The notes below the pieces were generated by a model. It saw nothing but the letters and a program-made list of their open reading frames with translations. It was not told the origin of the DNA and made no database searches. Source: Trichobilharzia regenti (lineage: Eukaryota > Platyhelminthes > Trematoda > Strigeidida > Schistosomatidae). From it: a stretch of 64,000 nt of DNA. The position numbers and the translations under genes were made by a program. The stretch lies in NCBI GenBank assembly GCA_944472135.2, contig OX235270.1, forward strand, positions 130,925,632 to 130,989,631, in the 5' to 3' direction. Below, piece by piece: positions 42,252-50,984 of the stretch (position 1 is its first letter; each line of letters opens with the position of its first letter).

Positions 42252-44219
42252 ATGCCTGGGTCAAAGAAGGGACAGAGCGTCTTGGATGCAAACAGGAAAG
42301 TAAGTCATGGTGACTTGTCTGTTAATTGTAACGATGTGTCTGATGTTCAACATGACATGGTTGATGTTACTGTCTCGCCGTTCAGAGATAATAGGAACAT
42401 CAAACTCCCTAAATTTGAACCACGGTGTTTCGACGGAAACCCGGCTGATTATTTACAATTTGTAAGGGAGTTTGAGATCATGCTGAGTAGTTTTCTATTA
42501 AATGATGAATTGAAATGGATGTATTTGATGAGGTATTGCACTGGAGATGCTGCAAGAGCTATACAGTGCTGTGAGTTTATGAAGCCAAAAGAGGGCTACT
42601 ACGAGGGTATAAGCATACTACGTCAAAGGTTTGGAAGACCTTCGATGATTGTAGGGAAATTATTCGATGCTGTTAAGTGTAACGGCAGTCAACTTCAAGA
42701 TGACTCCAAGGCACTTACTGAGATTTTAGATAATCTTATGACTTATAAGAGTACCTTGATTTCGATGAATTGCATGAGTGACCTCAACTCGAGTTTTATA
42801 CTAGAAGTAATAGCAAGACGTCTACCTACTCGACTGCAAAGGAAGTGGGTGAAGATAAGCTCCCGTATGGAGGATGAGGGTATCGAGCCAAAGTTTGATG
42901 ATATCCTGAAACTGGTACATAATAGTGTCAATCAATCTATGAGCAAGTTTGCCGGTATATTGAATCTCACCCGTAGAATAGAGCAGTCTGAGGGAAAAAC
43001 GCAATCATTGACGACGAATAGGCCTCAGAGAGGTGGATATCGAGAAGGCTCCATGATGTCCAGTAATGCATATAGACCTAGTGAGTGTAACAGGTTTCGT
43101 AGTACATCCTCAACAGATAAGTTACAAGATGCAAGACAAGCACGGTTGTGTTTTACACGTGTGCAAGAGGTGCATACAGAAGTGAACTGTGAACCAGTAA
43201 GCAAGTTCAGTGATAAGCTAAATGCAAACTCCAGACCTGACTCCGAATTGTGTGACGATAACGGTGCGGTGAAGAAGTCTGTAGTTGCAACTGGTAAGCC
43301 GTTGTTGAATAGAGTGTCACAGAATAGAGTTATTGCTTCAGAGTGCAGTTCTGACCCTACAAGTTTACGAGGTATTACTAGTCAGAGTGAAGGTATGAAA
43401 TCTTTAGGGATTTGTGAGGAAGAACCCAAATCATCTACTGCTGTTATTAAAGAGTTTGAAAATGATGAAGTTGACCAGAAAGATGATGGTAAATTGAATA
43501 TTTGTGATAATGATCATGATAGTGCAGATTTCTCTTTGGTTGATCATGATGAAATGGAAGGAATCCCTATTACTGGTAAGTGGAATAAACGTTCTGTAGA
43601 ACTTGAACGTGAATTAGAAATAAATGCAGGTGCAGTTGCAGAAGGCATGCGTACTTGTGAGACCGTCAGTTTAATTGATCAGCATGTAGCCCACCTATCG
43701 TCAGATACTGGTGCTAAACCCGAGCTAATAGTAACAGAAAGTAGTGGTGGTAATCTTGCAGTTAGAGAATTTTCTGAAAGCCGAACAACAACAGCTTCTG
43801 ATGCACTGCTAAGTTCATCAACTGGTATCAATCAGTCATCGTTGGTGTTGTCATCCACAATGAAACAGATGCCCATCAACTCAAGTATCTTGTGCAGTGA
43901 CTATGATAATATTGGTGCATTTGAAGAGACGAAAGATATTGGTCAGTTTAGTGAGGATAAGCCAAGTGTGTATGAGAGGGTAATTGTTAAATTGACTTGC
44001 ATGAATGAAGGCATTTCTAGTTTTAAGTTACTATTTGAATGCTATTATCTTAGGCATAAATTACTCTGTTTCTACGCTTGGTTGATCAGATATGTCGTGT
44101 GTTTGTTCGTCATCTATATTCTACGATACAATGACATGAGCGTGTTACCGTTCAGATTTGAGGATATAGCTGATAGAATGAGATCGGCAAACGAACTCTT
44201 CGACGATTTTCCAACCTAG
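42252..44219 (+). CDS. gag: Pol-less BEL Gag protein, 655 codons, intact
   Basis: Starts MPGSKKGQSVLDANRK. Residues about 50-200 form a DUF1759-type Gag domain (FDGNPADYLQFVREFEIML, LRQRFGRPSMIV, RRLPTRLQRKWVK). Near residue 298 the CCHC knuckle of BEL-A is degraded (RLCFTRVQEVHTEVNC). Residues about 330-560 are Ser/Asp/Glu-rich with no BEL-A counterpart. Residues about 580-640 (VKLTCMNEGISSFKLLF, then FYAWLIRYVV and ILRYNDMSVLPFRFEDI) match BEL-A pol just before the integrase zinc domain (AWLTRYVTYLK, GYENMNVGPLRVEDI) but are much more hydrophobic. The last residues DDFPT equal the integrase C-terminus. The mirror ORF at 50985-52952 differs at two residues. A capsid-like role, with enzymes supplied by BEL-A, is inferred. 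Confidence 0.9.
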   Translation: MPGSKKGQSVLDANRKVSHGDLSVNCNDVSDVQHDMVDVTVSPFRDNRNIKLPKFEPRCFDGNPADYLQFVREFEIMLSSFLLNDELKWMYLMRYCTGDAARAIQCCEFMKPKEGYYEGISILRQRFGRPSMIVGKLFDAVKCNGSQLQDDSKALTEILDNLMTYKSTLISMNCMSDLNSSFILEVIARRLPTRLQRKWVKISSRMEDEGIEPKFDDILKLVHNSVNQSMSKFAGILNLTRRIEQSEGKTQSLTTNRPQRGGYREGSMMSSNAYRPSECNRFRSTSSTDKLQDARQARLCFTRVQEVHTEVNCEPVSKFSDKLNANSRPDSELCDDNGAVKKSVVATGKPLLNRVSQNRVIASECSSDPTSLRGITSQSEGMKSLGICEEEPKSSTAVIKEFENDEVDQKDDGKLNICDNDHDSADFSLVDHDEMEGIPITGKWNKRSVELERELEINAGAVAEGMRTCETVSLIDQHVAHLSSDTGAKPELIVTESSGGNLAVREFSESRTTTASDALLSSSTGINQSSLVLSSTMKQMPINSSILCSDYDNIGAFEETKDIGQFSEDKPSVYERVIVKLTCMNEGISSFKLLFECYYLRHKLLCFYAWLIRYVVCLFVIYILRYNDMSVLPFRFEDIADRMRSANELFDDFPT

Positions 44220-45173
44220 GGCGTCAACCTGAGAAGGGTTGTAGGCGTACTGCTGTAAGTCCTGCAGTTCTTCAAGGGTAGTTTGTCGTGCCAGAATCCA
44301 CAACATTTGATGTGTTGATTGTACATATGTTTGTGTTAAATAATTGTGTGAGTTCCAATCATTGTAATTGTTGGTTAATCTTGTGTGTGTCCGGACATTC
44401 CACAAATTACAATCGTCAAACTGTGAAGATTTGTAGGCGTACTGGTGTAAGTCCTGCGATTCTTCCACGGAATTCCATCAAGACATGATCCGCGAGTTTG
44501 TGTGTACTGTTTGTATATATGTGTGTTGTGTCATATCAGTTGGTGTTTTTTGGATTCATTGTGTGTACTCGTTGTTTTCGTACTTGGTTGTTTTGCATAA
44601 TTTTGTTAAAATTTTCGTCGTGATTACTTCTGAAGTTGTGTCCACTCTTCTACATCCATGAATGAATTGATTGATGTTAAGGACGACAGATGGAGCGTAT
44701 ACGCCGGGGAGGCTAGGCTATTGCTGAGAATGAAATGCACACGGAGATAATTGTTAGCTGCGGTCCCACACGCCGGAAAGCAAAAGCGTGAACGACTGGG
44801 GTTTGCATACGTCACCGTTACTAGAACTAAAGCAGCATGAGTGACAAGCGATCACAGGGGTAGTTGATAGTGAATAGATAAGAGGATGTGCGTAGAGTAT
44901 CGTGAGGTGGTGCTATGGTCACGTTGCATCCTGCAAGAGTCATTCTAGCAAGTGGCGATTGTGTAGCAAGATGTCAAGTGGAGGTGTCTGTCTGGAGGCG
45001 CAGGTCGTCATTGATGTGTGAGATTGTGCTGTGAGTATGCTTGTGGTGTGTTGGCTTTTCTGTTTGTTTTCCATTTCAGCTCTGTCTGTGTGACCCAGGT
45101 TCTCGTAATGGCATCCAAGTCAAGTGTATTCGCTGTGATGGAAAAAGGGATGGATCCGTGTTTTGCCGGGGAG
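44220..45173 (+). other. 3' internal non-coding region of the gag-only element
   Basis: Directly follows the stop codon. The 55-bp motif is at about 44222-44278 and 44410-44465. The region ends in a purine-rich gccggggag at 45165-45173, placed exactly where a polypurine tract for plus-strand priming is expected. Several small frames here cross into the LTR and are not genes. Confidence 0.78.
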
Positions 45174-45532
45174 TGTCAATGGAGTTGAAGATTGAACGAT
45201 CAATTCATGGTTGTTTGCTCAAACCCAACTTCCCTATATTTTCGCGGAGGCATCAATCAGCCAGTCATCGTCTCATCGGTCGCTGTTCAGAAAGAAGTCA
45301 GGAGAAAACCGTCAGAAGTAATATTGTGATTTATTATTGTAATATTTGTTCACAGGCCTTAGTTGTAACAGTGTTTATATGTTGGTGTTACAATAAAGAA
45401 TCCTCGAGTCGCCAATCGGTGTTTTGGTTTTGCGTCCGTTATTACCAAGCGTTTCTGAGAAACTTCAAGGAACAGTGTGAGTCCGAGTGCAGCGAGAGCT
45501 GAGCATTAACGGTTTATGAGACGTGGCTTACA
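45174..45532 (+). repeat. LTR1, 3' LTR of the gag-only element
   Basis: Starts TGTCAATGGAG and ends GGCTTACA (GGTTGACA in the 5' LTR). Followed at once by GTTGC, the target duplication. The inner edge of palindrome P2 falls at this LTR end. Confidence 0.9.
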
Positions 45533-45658
45533 GTTGCATTCCTTCTAATTTAAGCTTTTCATTTCTTCTGAGTCCGCTAAGAATAAAGTGGCAGTATTCT
45601 GAGGTAGGTCGGACACATACTTTCTATATTAAAACCCTAATAATAATAATATTAAACC
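45533..45658 (-). pseudogene. CR1-A fragment beyond the BEL insertion
   Basis: Continues the CR1 sequence broken at 41747 (compare 6567-6680). It then ends in an ATA-rich stretch where the SINE begins. Confidence 0.65.
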
Positions 45659-45659
45659 C

Positions 45660-45895
45660 TAGTCATGCGTCGGTGTCATAGCGGTTAGGACGCTCGACGA
45701 CCATGCACATGGTCCGGGGCTCGATTCCCGTTCGACGCACTCCGTTACCTTGCTAAGCCAGAAGTAATTCTGGTAAAGAGGAAATGTTGGGCATGAGGCT
45801 AGCAACTTCATCCTGTAAAATAAACATTGCTACAGAATCTTCAAGCCACTATCTTAAAGCACTATGTTCCACTGGGGAACGTGAAGGAAAAAAAT
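45660..45895 (+). repeat. tRNA-headed SINE-like repeat
   Basis: A tRNA-like head (45667-45738) is followed by about 150 bp including ggcatgaggctagcaacttc. That body segment resembles repeats I associate with trematodes, but this is from memory. The repeat is inserted in CR1-A-type sequence, which is present in diverged form on both sides (45551-45645 and 45899-45990). Confidence 0.65.
45667..45738 (+). repeat. tRNA-like head (Pol III box A and box B)
   Basis: 72 nt. The acceptor arms GCGTCGG and TTCGACGC pair over seven positions, one of them a wobble. Box A-like TGTCATAGCGG at 45674, box B-like GGCTCGATTCC at 45718. The T arm CGGGG/TCCCG also pairs. Flanking repeat sequence and a poor anticodon arm point to a SINE promoter and not a working tRNA gene. 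Confidence 0.7.
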
Positions 45896-47683
45896 TTAAG
45901 CTTGTCATTTTGTCTGAGTCCACTAAGAATAAACGGGCAGTATTCTAAGATAGGTCAGACACATACTTTGTATAATAAAAACCTAGTTTCACAACAAAAG
46001 AAATTGCGTGTTATGCATCCTATCAGCCTTCGCGTTTTACGTCTGGCATAATCAGTCTGTTCAGAGAACGTTAAGTTACTAGAGTATCTAATGCCGAGAT
46101 CTACGACTGAGTTGAGCTTAGCTAGTTTTCGCCCATTTATTTCAAGAGTTAGATCAAGCTTACTGTTGCCAATACAAATCCAGCCGCATTTGTCAATGTT
46201 AAAGTTTAAACAGGATTCAGCACACCATGTTGCGAGACTACTTAGTTCAAGATGTATTTTAGTAACCATATCGCTTAATTCATGAGTGTAGCAGGAGTAG
46301 ACGACTTTGAGGTCGTCAGCATATAGGAATGGTTTCACCTGAGGTGAATCAGTTGCAAATCCTGTTAATGTAGACTGTGAATAAAAGTGGACCTAGGACA
46401 CCACCTTGCACGACCCCACTTGAGATCTGCCTAGGATGAGACAATACAGATCCAACTTTGGTTATTTGTACCCTGTTGCTTAGAAATGATTTTAACCAGT
46501 TCAGTAATGGGTTGCGAATTCCACAAGAGTACAGCTTCTCAAAGAGAATACTGTGAGATACCATGTCAAATAGCCTAGGAATATCGAAGTAGAGAACAAC
46601 GACTAGCTTACGTGCTTCGCGACTACTAGTGATGCAGTTGAAAAAGTCGAAGTGGCAAGTAACGCAGGATCTATTTTTGAGAAATCCGTGTTGAGACCTT
46701 GTAACAAGATCTTCCCTAATTAGGTAGTCTGACAATTGATCCTTTACAACTTTCTCCATGATTCGTGAGATAACTGGGGTTATATTTATGGGTCCGTAAT
46801 TGCGGACGTTTGCCTTATCACCAGATTTGTAGTGTGGAATTATGAAGCTAGTTTTCCACTCACTAGGGTAAGTGCCAGTGTCCATAGATATTGAGAAGAA
46901 TTTAAGAAGTAACAGGGGTATATCACACCCACTGTTTTTGAAAATTATCGAAGCGAGGCCATCGGGTCCCGTACTAGTGGAAGGTTTAAGGCTTTTAATT
47001 GCTTGATCTATTAATTGGTTAGTGAACACAATGCTTTCAAGGGAAGAGCTAGTAACGGGGGCGGTTTCACCAGGCATATGTGTTTCTAAACTAAAGTTTG
47101 CAAACCAATCACTGAAAAGTTCACAGATAGTGGCAGGTTCATTGTAGATTACTTTGTCGTGAAGTAAGTAGGGGATTTCCCTCGCCGACTGCATTCGTCT
47201 TTTAAGAATTGCCGTTAAGTTATAAACTTCGGAGGAACTTTCAAGTGCACTTAACTCTTCGTCGAGGTCCTTTTGAGAGCGTAGGCGCTTGATTGATTCA
47301 AGAGACGCGTGGATTGAGAGCAGTAGTGATATATCCTTGGTGAAATAGTACTGTTTCTTCAGCTTCCTTAACTTATTACGGTGTGCCCTTGGAATATATT
47401 CAGTTCGGTGTCTACTTAATTTCACTATTTTCTTTGGAGCAACTGTATCTAGACAAAGGGTAACATTCCTGTAAAACAGGGTTACTACGGCCTCCAGGGA
47501 GTCAGTGGTAAAATAGTCATCCCATTGACAGAGTCGAATAAGTTCTTGGACTAATCCCCAGTCTGTATATTTGTAACTACGACATATTGTGCTTCCTGAA
47601 TCTTGTTTGTTTCCTGTATTTAGTGGTGAGAAAGGCAGAGAGCAGAGTACCATTCTATGGTCACTACTGGAAAATCGATTACC
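45896..47683 (-). pseudogene. CR1-A ORF2 copy inside the P2 loop
   Basis: 446 codons are open from 47689 to 46349: FSSSDHRMVLCSLPF, STGPDGLAS, SEWKTSFIIPHYKSGDKANV, motif A in YFDIPRLFDMVSH, and GVVQGGVLGPLLF. The next frame (46338-45955) has the catalytic FLYADDLKVVYSC. A frame change near 46345 separates them. Unlike the copy at 7548 it keeps the Trp codon at SEWKTS. The endonuclease N-terminal part is missing because the copy starts at the head-to-head junction at 47683/47684. Confidence 0.83.
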
Positions 47684-48448
47684 TGGCAACTCCAGTTTAA
47701 TGTCGACAAATGTGGCTGGCTCTGCATAGGTTGCAACAATTTAGAACTTGACCTGACAATTCAAGGCCATGCACTTTTACGACTGGAATCTGTATTGGAC
47801 CTAGGACTGAAATACTCACATGACTTATCATTTTCTGAACATATCTCCAAACAAGTGTCAAAGTCACGCAGACTTATCGGCTTTCTACTCAGGAACTTTT
47901 ACAGAAATGAGTCCAGAATTCTGTTTTACAAGGTTTGTGTGCGTCCTTTATTTGATTACTGTTCATTCATGTATAGTAGTATACGCATAGAGGACAAATT
48001 GAAAGTCGAGGGAGTGCAGAGGTACTTCACGTCAAAATTACTCGGAACCGAAAATGGTGCGAACTACTCCACTAGATGTGACACCCTAGGATTAGAAACA
48101 CTATGGCTAAGACGCCTGAGACTAAACTTAACACCTTACTATAAGCTTCTAAACCACTTAGTTTTTACCTCTGCTAATGGCATTCGACTTTCAGATGACA
48201 GTGGCTACAAACTGAGACACACTAAGGGTACAGTAGCTATCGAACAATGTAAAACAGCTACCAGGCAAAAGTTTTATTTGATTAGGTATGCACAGATATG
48301 GAATAAACTACCAATGGAAATGCGTCAAGTAGGTACATTGGCCTCATTCAAAAAAGTGCTTAACGACAAACTACACGAGTTTGCAAATGATAGTAGTCCT
48401 AGTTCCTATCTGAGAGCCTCCGAAATTATAGGTCCATTTAATGTATAA
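47684..48448 (+). pseudogene. CR1-D ORF2: RT C-terminal part only (P2 loop)
   Basis: Nearly identical to 18484-19251 (one residue difference seen, LLYKVC against LFYKVC). It begins abruptly at WQLQFNVDKCGWL and ends SEIIGPFNV. Shared junctions at both loci show that the head-to-head CR1-A/CR1-D arrangement existed before the 29-kb direct duplication. Confidence 0.83.
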
Positions 48449-49335
48449 GCTCAAATACTACACCTGTTGTTTTTGCCTATATTTATAATTTTAGATAAAA
48501 CATTGACGATTAAGATACTTACCCTCAAAAAGACAAGAAGTTTCGTTTGCAAAACTTCTAACCAACACAATAAGTGGAATAAAATGGACATAAACCGACA
48601 ACATGAAAAAGATAGAACTCACCACAACATCACATGGACAGATGTACGCTCGTCGGACATCATATATGCATCACCCAACCCAACATTCCTGAGATAATGT
48701 GATGAACTTATATCCGTAATGTTGCTGAGCAGTCAATATCCACAAATCATGTCGTAACAACTAAAATTCGAAAACCTTCCTCACGAGAAGTAAATACCCA
48801 CAAGCAGTAGAAATCCATTAATTAATGCGTCTAAAGCTTATGTATTTTACTCCCAACAATGACATTACAGATCAAATGAGATAAACATGTCACTGATTTC
48901 AAAATAACACATCAATGAACTCTTATTCAAGGATTCTCCACACCACAAAGTTGATTACGAAAATTGACTTCAAGCTTTATTTTTTTCCCAGGCACTTATA
49001 ACCCATCCACCAAAGACCTGGTGTTTTTGTTAATGCGAAGACAATACTTCTGTAATTCCTGATGTGTTGCACACACTGACAATCTAGCGGATTTTTCCAA
49101 CTATGCACAGAAATGATTGTACATAAGTGAAAAGGATGTTTTATACTATTGGGATTAACATTTATCAAGTGTATGTATAATCTCCAGTGTACGTGTTAAA
49201 CATATTTTGTCATCGATTGTAAAATGTGACTGAATAATATGGTCCTACTTCTGTAACAATTTGATGATGTCTGTAAACTGGCGTCCCTCATGTACTGTGT
49301 CATGAGAATAAATTTATTTATTTATTTATAGGTGG
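48449..49335 (-). repeat. CR1-D 3' UTR and repeat E copy
   Basis: 48449-48610 is the 3' UTR after CR1-D. From there to the TTTA microsatellite (49313-49332) the sequence is the same as 19415-20140. It lacks about 10 bases of the tacaaccc segment near 48672. Confidence 0.6.
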
Positions 49336-49672
49336 AGACTGGGATGGTATCATGACAAAAAACAAGGTCATTGTGAATGACAACACCAACGACGACTGAT
49401 TGATACAAGTTGATGAACTTAGCGGTGGATCGGCAGCAGTTGTTGCTCGGCTTTCAGATATTGTCTACCTAAAAGATTAACATAACTGCTCACTTTCACT
49501 AGCAGTTTGGGTTTAGCACGATAGTCAATGTAGTTGAAGATTTAACGATCAATTCATGGTTGTTTGATTGTTCAAAGAGAACTTGACCGGCACCAGGAAA
49601 GATGAATGATGACTAACCCAACTGTCACCAACAGTCCAAAACCATCGAAAACTGACTTCACCATCAGAAACT
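49336..49672 (-). other. CR1, gag, LTR1 and leader fragments beyond LTR1
   Basis: Same composition as 20141-20479. Leader sequence (49565-49672) sits directly outside LTR1, so the LTR at 49673 is flanked by element sequence on both sides and no target duplication is visible here. Confidence 0.55.
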
Positions 49673-50030
49673 GTCAACCACGTCTCATAAACCGTTAATG
49701 CTCAGCTCTCGCTGCACTCGGACTCACACTGTTCCTTGAAGTTTCTCAGAAACGCTTAGTAATAACGGACGCAAAACCAAAACACCGATTGGCGACTCGA
49801 GGATTCTTTATTGTAACACCAACATATAAACACTGTTACAACTAAGGCCTGTGAACAAATATTACAATAATAAATCACAATATTACTTCTGACGGTTTTC
49901 TCCTGACTTCTTTCTGAACAGCGACCGATGAGACGATGACTGGCTGATTGATGCCTCCGCGAAAATATAGGGAAGTTGGGTTTGAGCAAACAACCATGAA
50001 TTGATCGTTCAATCTTCAACTCCATTGACA
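49673..50030 (-). repeat. LTR1, 3' LTR of the mirror gag-only element
   Basis: TGTCAATGGAG to GGTTGACA on the minus strand. Its end keeps TTGACA where the left-arm LTR has CTTACA. Confidence 0.87.
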
Positions 50031-50984
50031 CTCCCCGGCAAAACACGGATCCATCCCTTTTTCCATCACAGCGAATACACTTGACTTGGATGCCATTACG
50101 AGAACCTGGGTCACACAGACAGAGCTGAAATGGAAAACAAACAGAAAAGCCAACACACCACAAGCATACTCACAGCACAATCTCACACATCAATGACGAC
50201 CTGCGCCTCCAGACAGACACCTCCACTTGACATCTTGCTACACAATCGCCACTTGCTAGAATGACTCTTGCAGGATGCAACGTGACCATAGCACCACCTC
50301 ACGATACTCTACGCACATCCTCTTATCTATTCACTATCAACTACCCCTGTGATCGCTTGTCACTCATGCTGCTTTAGTTCTAGTAACGGTGACGTATGCA
50401 AACCCCAGTCGTTCACGCTTTTGCTTTCCGGCGTGTGGGACCGCAGCTAACAATTATCTCCGTGTGCATTTCATTCTCAGCAATAGCCTAGCCTCCCCGG
50501 CGTATACGCTCCATCTGTCGTCCTTAACATCAATCAATTCATTCATGGATGTAGAAGAGTGGACACAACTTCAGAAGTAATCACGACGAAAATTTTAACA
50601 AAATTATGCAAAACAACCAAGTACGAAAACAACGAGTACACACAATGAATCCAAAAAACACCAACTGATATGACACAACACACATATATACAAACAGTAC
50701 ACACAAACTCGCGGATCATGTCTTGATGGAATTCCGTGGAAGAATCGCAGGACTTACACCAGTACGCCTACAAATCTTCACAGTTTGACGATTGTAATTT
50801 GTGGAATGTCCGGACACACACAAGATTAACCAACAATTACAATGATTGGAACTCACACAATTATTTAACACAAACATATGTACAATCAACACATCAAATG
50901 TTGTGGATTCTGGCACGACAAACTACCCTTGAAGAACTGCAGGACTTACAGCAGTACGCCTACAACCCTTCTCAGGTTGACGCC
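50031..50984 (-). other. 3' internal non-coding region (P2 right arm)
   Basis: Mirror of 44220-45173, with the same two 55-bp motif units (about 50739-50794 and 50927-50982). Confidence 0.75.

Larger units (their letters stand above)
40503..45532. repeat. Palindrome P2, left arm (5.0 kb)
   Basis: Reverse complement of 49672-54701. Positions sum to 95204 throughout, so there are almost no indels, and the 655-codon ORFs differ at only two residues. The spacer is 45533-49671. Confidence 0.93.
41748..45532 (+). mobile_element. Complete pol-less BEL element ('gag-only'), GTTGC target duplication
   Basis: 5' LTR 41748-42106, leader 42107-42251, single ORF 42252-44219, 3' internal region 44220-45173, 3' LTR 45174-45532. 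The flanking pentamers are GTTGC at 41743-41747 and at 45533-45537. The uninterrupted CR1 sequence with one GTTGC is at about 6560-6585. The two LTRs look almost identical outside their first 45 and last 6 bases. With both LTRs, a target duplication and an open ORF, it is structurally a complete transposon that lacks protease, RT, RNase H and integrase. Confidence 0.93.

Noticed and set aside
45041..45502. 153-codon frame crossing the 3' internal region into LTR1
   Set aside because: It reads through the purine tract and LTR edge and is a by-product of repeat sequence. The matching frames at 20532 and 49756 have the same origin.
45660..45895. Hammerhead ribozyme in the SINE-like repeat
   Set aside because: I found no CTGATGA...GAAA core on either strand in this segment.
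47366..48448. Twin-priming inversion of one CR1 element
   Set aside because: The two halves differ in sequence where both can be compared (FNIDKCGWICIG against FNVDKCGWLCIG), so they are from different lineages.
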